DNA of 64,000 nucleotides from Anseranas semipalmata (taxonomy: Eukaryota > Chordata > Aves > Anseriformes > Anseranatidae), in NCBI GenBank assembly GCA_013399115.1, contig VXAA01007176.1, positions 124,001 to 188,000 on the forward strand, in the 5' to 3' direction. Both the position numbers and the translations under genes were made by a program. Of the stretch, positions 38,453 to 49,640 are shown piece after piece. The stretch's first letter is position 1, and every line of letters starts with the position of its first letter. Under the pieces are notes generated by a model that did not search any database, was not told where the DNA came from, and was given only the letters and a program-made list of their open reading frames with translations.

Positions 38453-41400
38453 AAAGGAAAATTGAGGTTTGTGCAGCTACTGAAACCATGAGCTCAGTTG
38501 AATGACTACGTATACTATGGACCAGCTTCCTCTTCTCTTCCAAATGCAATACAGGGTGCTGATCACAATCTGCTGAAATGCTAGAAAAACTGATGTAGTA
38601 AACAAAGATGTCTCTCATGGTGAGTTACAAACACCTGGCACATCTAGGCTTCACCTCTGGTGTTAAACTCTCCTCCAGCAGTGAAAGGCGCCTTGCAAGA
38701 AAAGTTTGAATCTTTGCAAAGCGTATCCTTCACAACATCACACCACTGGGCCCCTGGGCCCAAATGGTCTTCAGTATTACACCCGTCAGCTGTATCTTCT
38801 TTTATGAGTTTTAAACACGTGCTACTGTGAAAGCTTCAGGGCCTAAGAGTACAATGCCTGTGCAAGATCAAGGCTTTTCGTTTTTATTTATTTATGTACT
38901 TCTTAATAAAAAAGATATCATTGCCAGCCTTCAAGAAGCCTGGGAGTTTCGTGCCTATTAAAAAGAGCTCTCTCACTAGTCCTAGCGCCTAGTAGGAATA
39001 TGGGATGTTACCTAACACTAGCTCGGTTTATAGTTCAGATTTTCCCTGCACATTTCGTAGAGCATGTCACAGAGTAGACCTGAAATCTAGAACCTTCACC
39101 TTAAGAGGTATATCATAAAAGTCAGCAGGTGATACAATGACTTCTACTTCATAGGTGAGGTCCTTTACAGCAATTTAAATAAATTATTAACAAATTAAAT
39201 TATTTTCATGTCACTGTTTAAAGGTCCTACTATATATTTTTATTTACAAATTACAATCCAACTGTTCAACCACAGAAAAAGCAAACAAAGAAACCCACAT
39301 CATGTAAAGAACAAGTGAACTACAAAAACAAAACCTTGCCTAGTTCCCACAAGTTTGCTGGTTTACAAAATTTTTGATAAAAATATATTCTACCTGTAGT
39401 TCATGTTTTTGGTGGTCCATCAGAAAATGGGAACTACTAAGAAATATGATGAGAAAAAAAACACAGAGTGGATTGAACTGCATACTTCAATGGCACCTTT
39501 TCCTTAACTTTCATGATATTCAAAGAGTTGATTCGTGGTCAGAACCAAGACAAACAAACAAACAAAAAAAAACCTTGAATCCTCAACTTGTAGCAAAAAG
39601 AGTTACAACTGGCTTCATCTCCAAACAGGAGTTATCTTCTAAAACTCCATTTCAAGACTTCATAATGAAACTAAAGCAATTACTATGCTTTGAGGATTAA
39701 CTGAACCTCTGAAAAACAGCTGTAGACAAAAAGCAAATTTCAGCTTTTCCTCTGGCTTTAGTCATGAAGAAAACTAACCTGAAATTAACTGCTGGTGTAT
39801 TTTACAGTGTAAATATAACACACACACTTTCTGTGCAGGGGCAAAGCTCCAGCTGCTAAGTACTGCTTGTTCAAAGTGCAAGAAGCTTTTCTGAGAAGAC
39901 TGCTCAGCTGGGTGCTGCCTACAGCATAACACACCCAATTTGTACAGAGGGAAAGGAGTAAATGATTTAAAACAATTCTTAAGACAAGCAATTTAGTTTT
40001 CTTCTGTACCAAATATAATTCAATCATGCAGATTTCCCCATAAGACAACATCAAGAACAGCATCAGATTCAGCTGTTTTTCTTTCTCCTCCCAACACCGA
40101 ACATTTACCAGTCAGCCTGGGTACATTACAAGGCAAGAGAATCATGGTCTGCCAGTAGCGCCAATTCTCTTGAACAGACTATTTTCATCTACTTAAACAC
40201 ATTCATTTCTCATAGGAAATAAACTACTTGTACGTATGTATATTCTGAATTCAAGCTACCAAGAAAGGGTGACCCTCTAAAATCTGAGAACAGCTCTCAA
40301 CACTTTCTCATAAGCTTTAGATGAAAACAAGCTTAGAGCTGGTAGTAGTTCTGTCAAATAACTACATCCTCTTTGGCACTCCTAAAGCACCAACCGCCTC
40401 TGTGTGCCAATGCCAATCCTTATTTTATAAATCTGGAATGATGGGGGAAGATTATCCGATAGCACATTTCCCATATCTTGATCCTAAGTCATACTTTGTT
40501 TTGAGTGATTGAGTTCTGCCTCCGCCTCTGAGGTAATTCATTTCAGTGTTCCAGACACAGCATATGCACTTTCTTCAGGTACGCTGCATTATCACTTCGC
40601 ATGAAAATAATTATGAGTGTGGTGTTAAAAGACAGAACTTTGACTAGCTACTCCCTGCCAAATCAAAAGATCAAACTGAGTACCAAAAAACTATGCCTAA
40701 AAAGGCAATCACTGAAAACCCTAGGATGAAACGCTCGCCCCTCAGCTTATCCATGCCTGGACATCTGTTCCTGAACACAGTTCTCACCAGCTTTCCCACC
40801 TGGGACAAGCATCAGAGGGCCAGATGTGGGGGGAAGCCAGGAAAATGACTGTGTATGACAAAAAAGAAGAAAGAGAGAGACTTGAGGATCAAAGGATTCA
40901 AAGATGTATGAACAGGGGGCCCAAACAAGGCATCCCTGGCACCACTCCCCAGAGACATGTAAGGAACTAGCAGGTGCTACCTGGCACCTCTCTGTCTGGA
41001 GACAGGACAGCAAATGGAGTGGAAAGAGGTCCTATCCCACTGTTGGGTTTCCCACAGTGACGCTTTCTTCTCATGGTGCTGCGGGTGTCCAGCTTGAGAG
41101 AGCCTGGAAAAGGTTAATGGTGAGTTCCTTGACTCAGTGAATATACTGAGCAAGATAGACCCAGCATAGCTGTCCTTCCATCATCTCTCATCCTGGTGGT
41201 GGTATCATGGAAATGCAGAACAGAACCTCTGGCATCTCTCCTTCTCCAGCTAAGGCTTTATGGGTAAGGAAGCTTTGTGAGCGACTACAAGGCTTCTACA
41301 TGAAAAGGAATTTTCCTAATAACATAAAATGTCAAAGCCTATATGCCTCTACAGCTCCAAGGTAAGGCAAAGATTTGTCTATCACAAACACTGACAAGTT

Positions 41401-43996
41401 CATAATGTGTGATATGCAAGGATAGGACAGGATTATGATTAAGTCTTGAGAAAGCTCCTTTTTCAAAAATGAGGTGAGAAAATTTATAAAACATAGTATG
41501 AAAAGTAAGCCCATCATCGGTGAGCGTCTGCTACACAGCTGCAATGATTTAAAGACAAAGCAGGATTCACAACTGTACTTTAGAATTTATAGCAGATACA
41601 CTACAACCTGGAAAAGATAAAAGACCATGATGGCAAGCATGAATGTTACCACTGCAAAAGAAGGACAAACAGCTTTTGTAGTAGGAGGATATTTTAGGGT
41701 CATTTTGGTGTGGACAATTTTTAACCAAGGAAGAAATGATATCCAAAAACCCAAATGTGATAGTCTAATTTGGTGTAATGAAGAAAATAAGCACATTGAT
41801 AACTCATGGCAGTTACCTACGGTGAAACAAAGCAGTTAGTTCTTGATACCTTCTCTATATATTCTGTGTGCCAAGGGAATTTTGCTTGTAACCTTGTGAT
41901 ACCATTGGACATGGGAGCTGATAAGAAAGGACTAGGAATAATAAGGTACCTACTCCAAACATCCTGACAAAGGCAGAACATTCAATCCTAGGGAAAGGTC
42001 TTAGTAATGACTTCGCTTTTCGATCTTTAAAGAAGATGCTATAGTGATGTTCAGTTTGTTCACAGAAATGCTATTAAACTCTTCACTGGTATCTGACCAA
42101 TGTGCTTCATGTCTCAGAATTAAATCAGCTGTATGTTGTAATGCTAACTTATCCGTGAAAGGGCTATGCATGTGGAAACAGTAAACTGAGAAGGAAAAAG
42201 CTACCCAGAATGAGGAAAAAGCACAAACGCTGTGGCTTACATGATTAGAACTAGGTAAGGACTGTCAAGAAGTGGAGCCATTTAGAATCAGCCCACATGG
42301 AAGTGGTATAGGAACACAAGTGACGTTACAGCAGATATTATACCCTGCCCATGTATTACCTTACTAAATAAACCAAAGGACTTAATCTTTTCAGAGAGTA
42401 ACTCTTCCTTAATACTATGGTATTGTAAAGGCTTTTCTTGATGCACAGGATTAAATTAGCAGCCTGAGTAACTAAATGGTGCTAGCACTATGGGAGGAAA
42501 ATGGGCCACAGCAATGACTTGTACAGCCAATAGGAACTGAGCACTAGAAAAAGCAAAAAGCCACACTTAAGGCATAGAACAGGAGAAAAACACTTTGTTT
42601 ATCAGTGCAAAGCCTATAAGCGCACCAACATCAGCTGGTGCTACATCAGAAAGCTAATTAACGCCTGACAGTACAGAGTCTCTTACCACCTCCCTCTCCT
42701 CAACCAGGGGTACGGATATTTTGCAACTGTGTGCCCACTCTGACGCTCCAGGATTAACAGTTATTAGGTCCCCAGTTCCAGGACTTCTGGTTAGTGTAGT
42801 GCTGTTCTCCAGCACTCCTGAGCCACGTGTGGAGAGTTCACAATCATCCCACAGACAGTACTACAAGACAGTGATGAAGCCTTAAGAGCTCCAGGACTTT
42901 CTAGATACGTAGATCTCAGACAACGTTGCTGACATGATGACAGTTTCCCAGAACGAACCCGTAAGGTGAAGACAGTAAATACAAAAAAACACATCCCATA
43001 CATTTCCTTAGTTTAGACCTCAGAAGCTTTATGGACAAAAATACACGATATTTGATAGAATTCAACAAAATGCTTAAATTGAAAAACAAAGCTGAAGAAG
43101 TGTACAATGGTGAACTTCATCTTGGGGGATACTATCAGAAGGGAAGGACACTTACAAGTACACCCAATCTAATGTTTAAGACCCACGTGGAAGGCCTATG
43201 CACAAAAGCAAAAGGCTAGTTCTGCCTTCCCTAACATTTACAGATGATTACAGAAGACGTACAGAGACTCTCAAGATATTACCACTACTCGCATTATCAA
43301 GATTGATTTAAAAAGAAAAATAAATCCCAAAGTGTTTTCAGCACTCATCAGAAATGTCCTGAACAGGTAGTAGTAGTACATTTGGGCAGGCAGAACAAGA
43401 GGAGAAAAACCCAGCACACTGCTTTCTTAAGCAGAATATCATCCTTGTCAACAAAAATACTCAGTGACACAGAAGGACAGTTACCAAGTGCATGGGCTGT
43501 TGAGCAGTGGAAGTGAAAGCTTTTCAATCTTAAGTTCAAGGCTGTAAATCACAGCTCCCTTCTTATCTGGCTTCACAAAACAAACGGAGAAATCTTCTCA
43601 ACTAGAGCCTGGAATGCCAAGAATTTTATAAGAGGGTGCGCATACCAGAGGCACAATGAACACTGCAGTGGACATATAATCGCACTAGGAATGCCTCTGA
43701 TCACGATTAGCCATGAAAACACCTTGTCATGCAGCAGGCTACCGCATGAAACTCAAGTGAACAGCAGGTTTACTTTCCAGTTCTTCCTGCTATTAGGGAA
43801 GGTATCACACTACTGACATTCACTTTTTCTCTAAATGACTTGATGCTTATTTTTTACACTGTTGTAGGTCACAAATTGATAAACAACAAAAACTAACAAA
43901 ATCCAAACAAGACACATGCTACCTTGTAGTATGGACTCACTGTGCATCCTTCAATCACAGTTGTTTTCACTCCTACAGACTCTGTTTATACACTGT
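38453..43996. other. Probable intron, no gene recognised
   Basis: Non-coding sequence. Short frames only, with nothing resembling a CRADD death domain or another family. Confidence 0.6.
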
Positions 43997-44104
43997 GGCC
44001 CAATCCTGCAGACACCTGAAGTAAGATCAGACACAAGTAATCCAATCAAGGCCAACAAGCATGCCTACATGCGTTCAGCCACACAAATGTCTGCAGGATG
44101 AGTC
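43997..44104. mobile_element. MITE-like palindromic element relic
   Basis: A 108-base block begins GGCCCAATCCTGCAGACACC and ends ACAAATGTCTGCAGGATGAG. The inner 12 bases, ATCCTGCAGACA (44,003-44,014) and TGTCTGCAGGAT (44,088-44,099), are a perfect inverted repeat. The interior has phrases such as CAAGTAATCCAATCAAGGCC and GCATGCCTACATGCG. This matches the style of ancient sauropsid palindromic repeats whose ends read roughly GGCCCRATCCTGCAAACACT. No transposase is present, as usual for MITEs. Confidence 0.6.
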
Positions 44105-47100
44105 TGACAATAAAATATATTAGCTCAAGCCTCTAATTACCTATTACAATCAAACCAACTTTAGCAATACGTTTCCACTAATTGGGATGTGGATGTCATG
44201 TAAAATGACCTTTCAGGTCTTTGTCTTGTGCAAAGCACCAGATCAGTGCAGTACCACGCCAGTGGCTGGCCAACTTAATTTTACCTAAACCAAAGTGTGG
44301 TAACAGCCTTTAATAAAAGGGTAGGCATTTGTGCTAAGCAGGTATTAGGCGTGTCTTTCTTACCTATATTCCACCTGTTGATCATACTTGGAGCTGAAAA
44401 ATCCCTAACATATGTAACAGCTTTAAAAAGACAAGTGATGTGTATGTATCCATAGTTTGCATAGGAAAAGATCATGCACTTACTTGAACAATTTAAATGC
44501 ACAACAGTATTACTATATAAGAGAACCAGGGTAAATGAAAAATATAAACAAATAGTGATAAATGAAAATGGGACTCACAGTTACAGCGTCAATTCTTCTG
44601 GTGTCAGATGCAAGGCAGAAGCACGGCACTATCGCCAATCCTTTTCTCCCAGGACAGGTCTGAATTATTTCACTAAAATCCGTGTACAATTTCTGGGGAA
44701 AGTGAGGTGCATTAAGAATGGGATTCATAAAGGCCAGCGCATTGAGCCCTATCTTATCTCTTCCTGGGGCTTAGGTATGTTTCTTTCAATTGCCGGGAAG
44801 CACTTTAGTAAAAATTCAAGACTTTCTAGCTCTCTTAGAGTGCTGCAAATTTATGAAAGACAGTTGAAGGGGCCAGCGGTCACATACACCAGCGGTGCGC
44901 TCTCGAGGGGAGTGTCGAAGAGGCAAGGCACAAGGCAGCCTCCTACCTGTTACATGGCAGGGCCATACGAACATTAAACTGTTCCACACAAAGAGCTGCA
45001 GCACGAGGGATCGGAAGCCCCCTCCTACAGAGGCACCCTCCCCGCAGCACCGCTGGGTAAAACGGAGGCGCGGGCTCCTCGTCCCACCGCCAGCTGCTGG
45101 CAGAGGCTGCCGACCCCGCTGGTAGCACGGAGAATGCCCACTGGATTCGGCCCCGCAGGCCAGGGCGCTGGAGAAACGCTGCGCCGAGCCATGCCGCGAG
45201 AGGTGGACAGCCTGGGATGTGCCCTGGGTGCCGCAGGGACTCGGGCGGCAAAAGCTGCAGCGCCCAGGGACCTGGCTGCGGGCACATCCAGCGCACCCCT
45301 GGGAAGGATTCCAGGCTTCCCATTTCTGGATCCGGGTGCCTGCAAGTGCAATGTCCCCGTAATCCTGAGTTAATTTCTTCTACGAACAGCCAGCTAGAAC
45401 TTCTAGCTGTAACCTCAGGTTGCTTTTAAAACAAGTGCTTTGCAGGTGAACGCCCCCGTGAGCACACGAAACAAGGGGATTATGAGAGTGTTCTGCAACC
45501 CTGACCGCAGCAACCACTACTCAAGGACATGAAGAAGAAACTAATCTCTCGCGGGATGTGGCATAACTGGATCACAGAGAAATACGCGACTTCTTAATTA
45601 AGCAGGAGAGGAGTAAGAATGAAGAAAACATCCCTTTGAAAAGCTGAGCGAACACAGCCATCGCCTACAGTAAAGGGAAACATATTGAAAGAAATACTTC
45701 ACACAGAACTACCAGAAAGTACTGATCTTCCTTTTGTTCCAGCTTTCCTTTCTCAGCAGTTAGTTTGCTGAGGATTCATATACCCTGCTTAAAGGCAGAA
45801 TCAGCTGTCCATTTCAGAAGCCCCAGGGCTGGCAATGGGCTCCGTTAACCCTTTACCTGTTTGAAGTTACACAAAGCCCCTTCACTCAATCGTTGCACAT
45901 GTATTAGAGGGATCCAGAAACCGAAACAGGCTGTTCATTAAAGAGCTCAACACATCATTAACTACAAATGAAAGGTAAGACTTTCAAAAGCATCAGCACA
46001 GGACTAAAATTGCCTTCTTTAAAGCCAAAGGAAGCTTACCCTTGACCTTGAAGGGTGGAGGGCTGGGTTAACTCTGAGCGCTTTTGCAAATCCCAGGCAA
46101 GGTGGTGAAACGCTAAGATTAAGAAGGCTGCCAGAAGAAGTGGTGCACTAATGGGCAATTTATTCCCCTTGACCTGATGCATTAATGCTTATTTCCCGTG
46201 CACACAAACTGTGTAATATAAATCAAATCAGCTCCTTCTCTAAACGTAGATCAGAAGAAACACTAAAGCTTCATTTCAGTTCACAGCAATGTGAAACAGA
46301 GACGTTTATCAGAACACACGTACAACTCCTTGTCGATACATTGATATATGAGGGAACACAAACCTATTCACAGACAAAGCGAGAGCAGGAAGAAAACTTT
46401 GAAAAGAAAACCTGAATGTACAGCGGAACAATGGTTCAATGGCTAAAAAAAGCAACAAGACAAGTTTTCTGTTTACACAGACAATTGCCAAATAGATAAA
46501 AACTGGCTTTAAAAGTCTTGTACACAGAACCTTAAATCTAACAAGATAAACCGCAGCTGCATCCCTCTGAGGTTACAATGAATGCTGCTTGGTTGCCCTA
46601 ATTCATATAAACATACATGACCAAACCAAGTAAATGAATCTGGAAGGAAAGCTTATGAGAGTATGGCAAAGCAGGGAGGACTTTCAGATACAACAACCAT
46701 AAATAATTAACTGTATCTTAGAGAACCTTCCTGACCTTTGTCATACAAGTGACATTTCCCAGTGAGAAGGAAGTCACATCATTGCTGATCTTCTCAGTCA
46801 ACAGGTAAATGCCACAGCACGTGAAGTCTGAACTAGCAATACCTTTTCAGCTGCAGAAATGATGTTGCTTCCAAGGGCGAGACATAGTGCTGTGTCAGCG
46901 TAGGGAAGACAGCAGCGCACCCCTTCCTTCACTAGAGAGAACATTTCAGTCATCAATGGCAAGATCATCAGTGTCCTTGACCATCAAGTTACCAGTGGTC
47001 CTGCTCTAGTCACCAGGAGCCTGGCCCATGACTTCAGGGAAGTCAGGCTTTCACTGCGAGACACCAGTTAACATTTTTACTGACTCTGGACAGCTACACA

Positions 47101-47769
47101 GCCTCCACAACACATGCAGGCTAAGGTGGGTGTGTTTGTTGTTTGGTTTCTTCTTAAAAACAGATTTAACAGTCTTAATTTATAAGAGACAATAGATTTT
47201 CCCCCACAATGAGAATACAAAGACTAAACAAACATTTTTAGATGAAGCTCCAAGGCAATTCTGGAGGTGTTAAAATACAAGCTGGCCAGCTCTGAAGGAA
47301 AATATCCATGAAGAAAAATTTTGTGAAAAGAAGTCTAAAAAGTCTTAAGTAGGAATTTCTCTCAGTTACTCTAGAGTAAATATTAGTGTGTGCCTATGGG
47401 CCCCAAGAGGCATTAATTAGTATCAAGAGAATGTACTGATAATGCAAAAATAACAACTACATCTTGTTTTTTTAAGTTTATAACTGGCTTTATCAAGCTG
47501 TAGGATCAGGTCCTTAGCAGAACATTTCCCCTCTGTTCTAGAAAACAATGATTATTGTCTGCACAAAGCATTTTCAATGGTTCCCATGCCACATTCTGAG
47601 ACAAGACCAACAGTGGGAAGCTGGCAATAATTAACAAAAGATCTCAAGGATCATAGACGACTGCAACTATGCATGGTTTTGGAAATATAAAACGCTGGCA
47701 TGATTTTATCATACTATGATGCAAGTTGAGGATGAAAATGGTCAGAGAATTAATTAACCACTGACCACC
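44105..47769. other. Probable intron, no gene recognised
   Basis: Holds a 167-codon frame at 44,474-44,977 (+) with no recognised similarity and the CpG-rich patch at 45.0 kb. The remainder is AT-rich with nothing identifiable. Confidence 0.6.
45015..45345. promoter_or_regulatory. Intragenic CpG-island candidate
   Basis: Roughly 25 CpGs lie in about 300 bases (GGAGGCGCGGGCTCCTCGTC, AAACGCTGCGCCGAGCC, ATGCCGCGAG, CTCGGGCGGC), the densest ungapped CpG block in the window. It lies about 10 kb inside the inferred CRADD intron. Long frames on both strands here are compositional. It could be an alternative promoter or enhancer; the sequence alone does not say. Confidence 0.6.
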
Positions 47770-48430
47770 ACCCTTTGAGCCTGGTGGTCCAGCCTTTTTT
47801 TCACTTACCATGCAGTCCATCCACTCAGATCATACTTTCCCAGCTGGAATGCTAAAAGAGACTGTGCTGAAAGCCTTGCTTAACTAAAATTAAACAAAAT
47901 CTACTCCTGTCATCCGCAGAGGTAGTCATTTCATCATGAGCTCAGTTGGAAGTTCCCCTTACAGCCAAACCGGACTCCTGCCATGCCTGCTTCTTTTCGT
48001 GCACATAGGAATGGACTCTTTTTGTGCTTTGAAGACGCTTTCCTTGATGATCAGTCAGGTCTCCTGGGTGCTTTTGTCCTTCAGAACTTTCTCCCACAAT
48101 GTGCAATCAACCAGTTTCACAAACAATGTGAAGTCCATAATCTTTGCTCTGCTACTTGCCTTCCTTACTTCTCTCAGGATCTTACTTTAGTGCTGCGTGG
48201 TAACTGCAGCCAAGACTGGCATTAAAAATCACAGCCCTAAACTGTTGTTTATCTGTGAGTAGCAAGGCCAGCAGAACACCTCCCTCAGTCCATCCATCCA
48301 GGCCATTCATCAATATATTGTCCCTTCTGCACTCCAGACATCTCCTGGATTGCCCTATTGTGTCACATTTCCAGTAGGCACCAGGGCAGTTAAAGTCCCT
48401 CTGAGAACCAGGGCCAGCAACAGAAGCGCT
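47770..48430 (-). mobile_element. CR1-like LINE, ORF2 endonuclease end and RT fragment
   Basis: The minus strand reads through a decayed ORF2. ALVLRGTLTA stands where CR1-clade endonucleases have ALVLMGDFN, followed by GQSRRCLECR-like and SLGCSYH-like segments, then an AKIMDFTLFVKLVDCTLWEK stretch and AQKESIPMCTKRSRHGRSPV. After a deletion it resumes at LSKAFSTVS, the SKAFDTVSH block of the reverse transcriptase. Frameshifts and stops are frequent. Orientation and order fit the ORF1 fragment at 49,050-49,640, with a younger CR1 3' end sitting between them. Confidence 0.7.
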
Positions 48431-48440
48431 CTTTTAAGAA

Positions 48441-48955
48441 GGCTTCATAGGATATTAGGAAAATTCAATTTGGAAGAGACCTCGGGAGGGCTCGTGTCCA
48501 ACCTCCTGTTCAAAGCAGGGTCAGCTCTGAGATCAGATCATGTTGCTCAGCATTCTATCCAGCTGGGTCTTGAAAACCTCCAAGGATGAAGGCTGCTCAA
48601 CCTCCCTGGGTCCCTGTTCCGCTTCTTGACTGTCCTCACCATGAAAAAGTTTCTCCTTATAGCCAGTCAGATCCTCCCATTTCAACTAACACCCATCATC
48701 TCTCACCTTCCCAGCAGGCATTGCTGAGAAGAGCCTGCCTCTGTCTTTTCTTGATAATCTCTTTGTAGGCATTGGAAAGCTGCTATCAGGTTCCCCCAAA
48801 GCCTTCTCTTCTCCAGGCTCTGCCTCTTTTTGATCAGGCAGTCTTACAACAGATGCCACCACAACGTCTCCTACTGAGCTCCCTTTCTGATCCTCACCTA
48901 TATGGTCTTGACCAGCCTGTAGCCCAGACAACAGCAAAGCTCTTTCCATTCAAGA
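48441..48955 (-). mobile_element. CR1 LINE 3' end nested inside an older CR1-like element
   Basis: Plus-strand reading starts near TTTGGAAGAGACCTCGGGAG and continues with TGTCCAACCTCCTGTTCAAA, GCAGGGTCAGCTCTGAGATC, CTGGGTCTTGAAAACCTCCA, AAGTTTCTCCTTATAGCCAG and CTTCTCTTCTCCAGGCTCTG. This is the reverse complement of a CR1 3' UTR plus the end of ORF2. The 5' truncation is near 48,955. It is more divergent than the 14.6-kb copy but better preserved than its host element. Confidence 0.82.
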
Positions 48956-49049
48956 CACTCCTTTGAAGAGACTCCAATGTCTCAGAGCCTGTGACCACCC
49001 ACTACAACACTGCAGCTGTGTGAACTTCCCACTGGGTCTCTGCAAATCC

Positions 49050-49640
49050 AGCGGCATCACTGAGCAGACTTCCAATTCCTTCCAGGATGCCTACTGGTAA
49101 AGACACTTTTGCCCCACACTGTCAAGTTGATCCCATCTGTCCCTAGCAGTCCCCATTTCTTGAAAAGGGTCCTGTGGTCATACAGTCCAAAGTGTTGCCG
49201 TGACACCACATGCACAGACAAGTGTGAACACGCAGGATGCATCCACTCCTGCCCAGGCTTTTCCCCTTGAATGGCAGGATGGAGATTGTTGCTTGGGCTC
49301 CATCCCTTCACTCCGGATCACTGAGCTCCACAGTCATCCTCAATCTGCTAAGTATTACTAGTGCCCACATGAAAGAGTAGCAAAGTCTGATGACTAGACA
49401 GGCCTTGGTAATCTCTGTGATGTCACGGGTCCCGTCCTTGGGGAAGCAGCAAGCCTTGGAAGTCATCGGGTCTGGTCAGCAGATGGATGCCTCCATTCCC
49501 TGTGCCCAGGGAGTCTTCAGTCCCTGTTACCCATTGCTTGCTCCTAGTGGCACTGGTTGTGTGAGTAGTTGTCAGGCACAGCTGGCCCAAACCTCTCTTG
49601 CCAGAACTCACTCCTCCTCTCCTGTTTTCAGGGCACTATA
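49050..49640 (-). mobile_element. CR1-like LINE ORF1 fragment (SGNH/GDSL esterase domain)
   Basis: Two minus-strand frames carry pieces of the CR1 ORF1 esterase domain. One has GTEDSLGTGNGGIHLLTRPD, aligned with the family's VGDSLLRGTEGPICRPDP; the Ser codon is at 49,510-49,512, but the preceding Gly is Glu. The other has GLYDHRTLFKKWGLLGTDGI followed by NLTVWGKSVF, aligned with FLDHGTLFEKPGLLGADGIHLSKWGKSIF; here the DxxH motif reads D-G-I-N, so the catalytic His is lost. CR1-clade ORF1 proteins are known to carry such an esterase domain. The copy is dead: at least one frameshift separates the pieces. Confidence 0.75.

Noticed and set aside
37834..38505. Reading frames of 179-223 residues around 37.8-38.5 kb
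   Set aside because: Most of each frame is N from the assembly gap; the real sequence on both sides is CR1.
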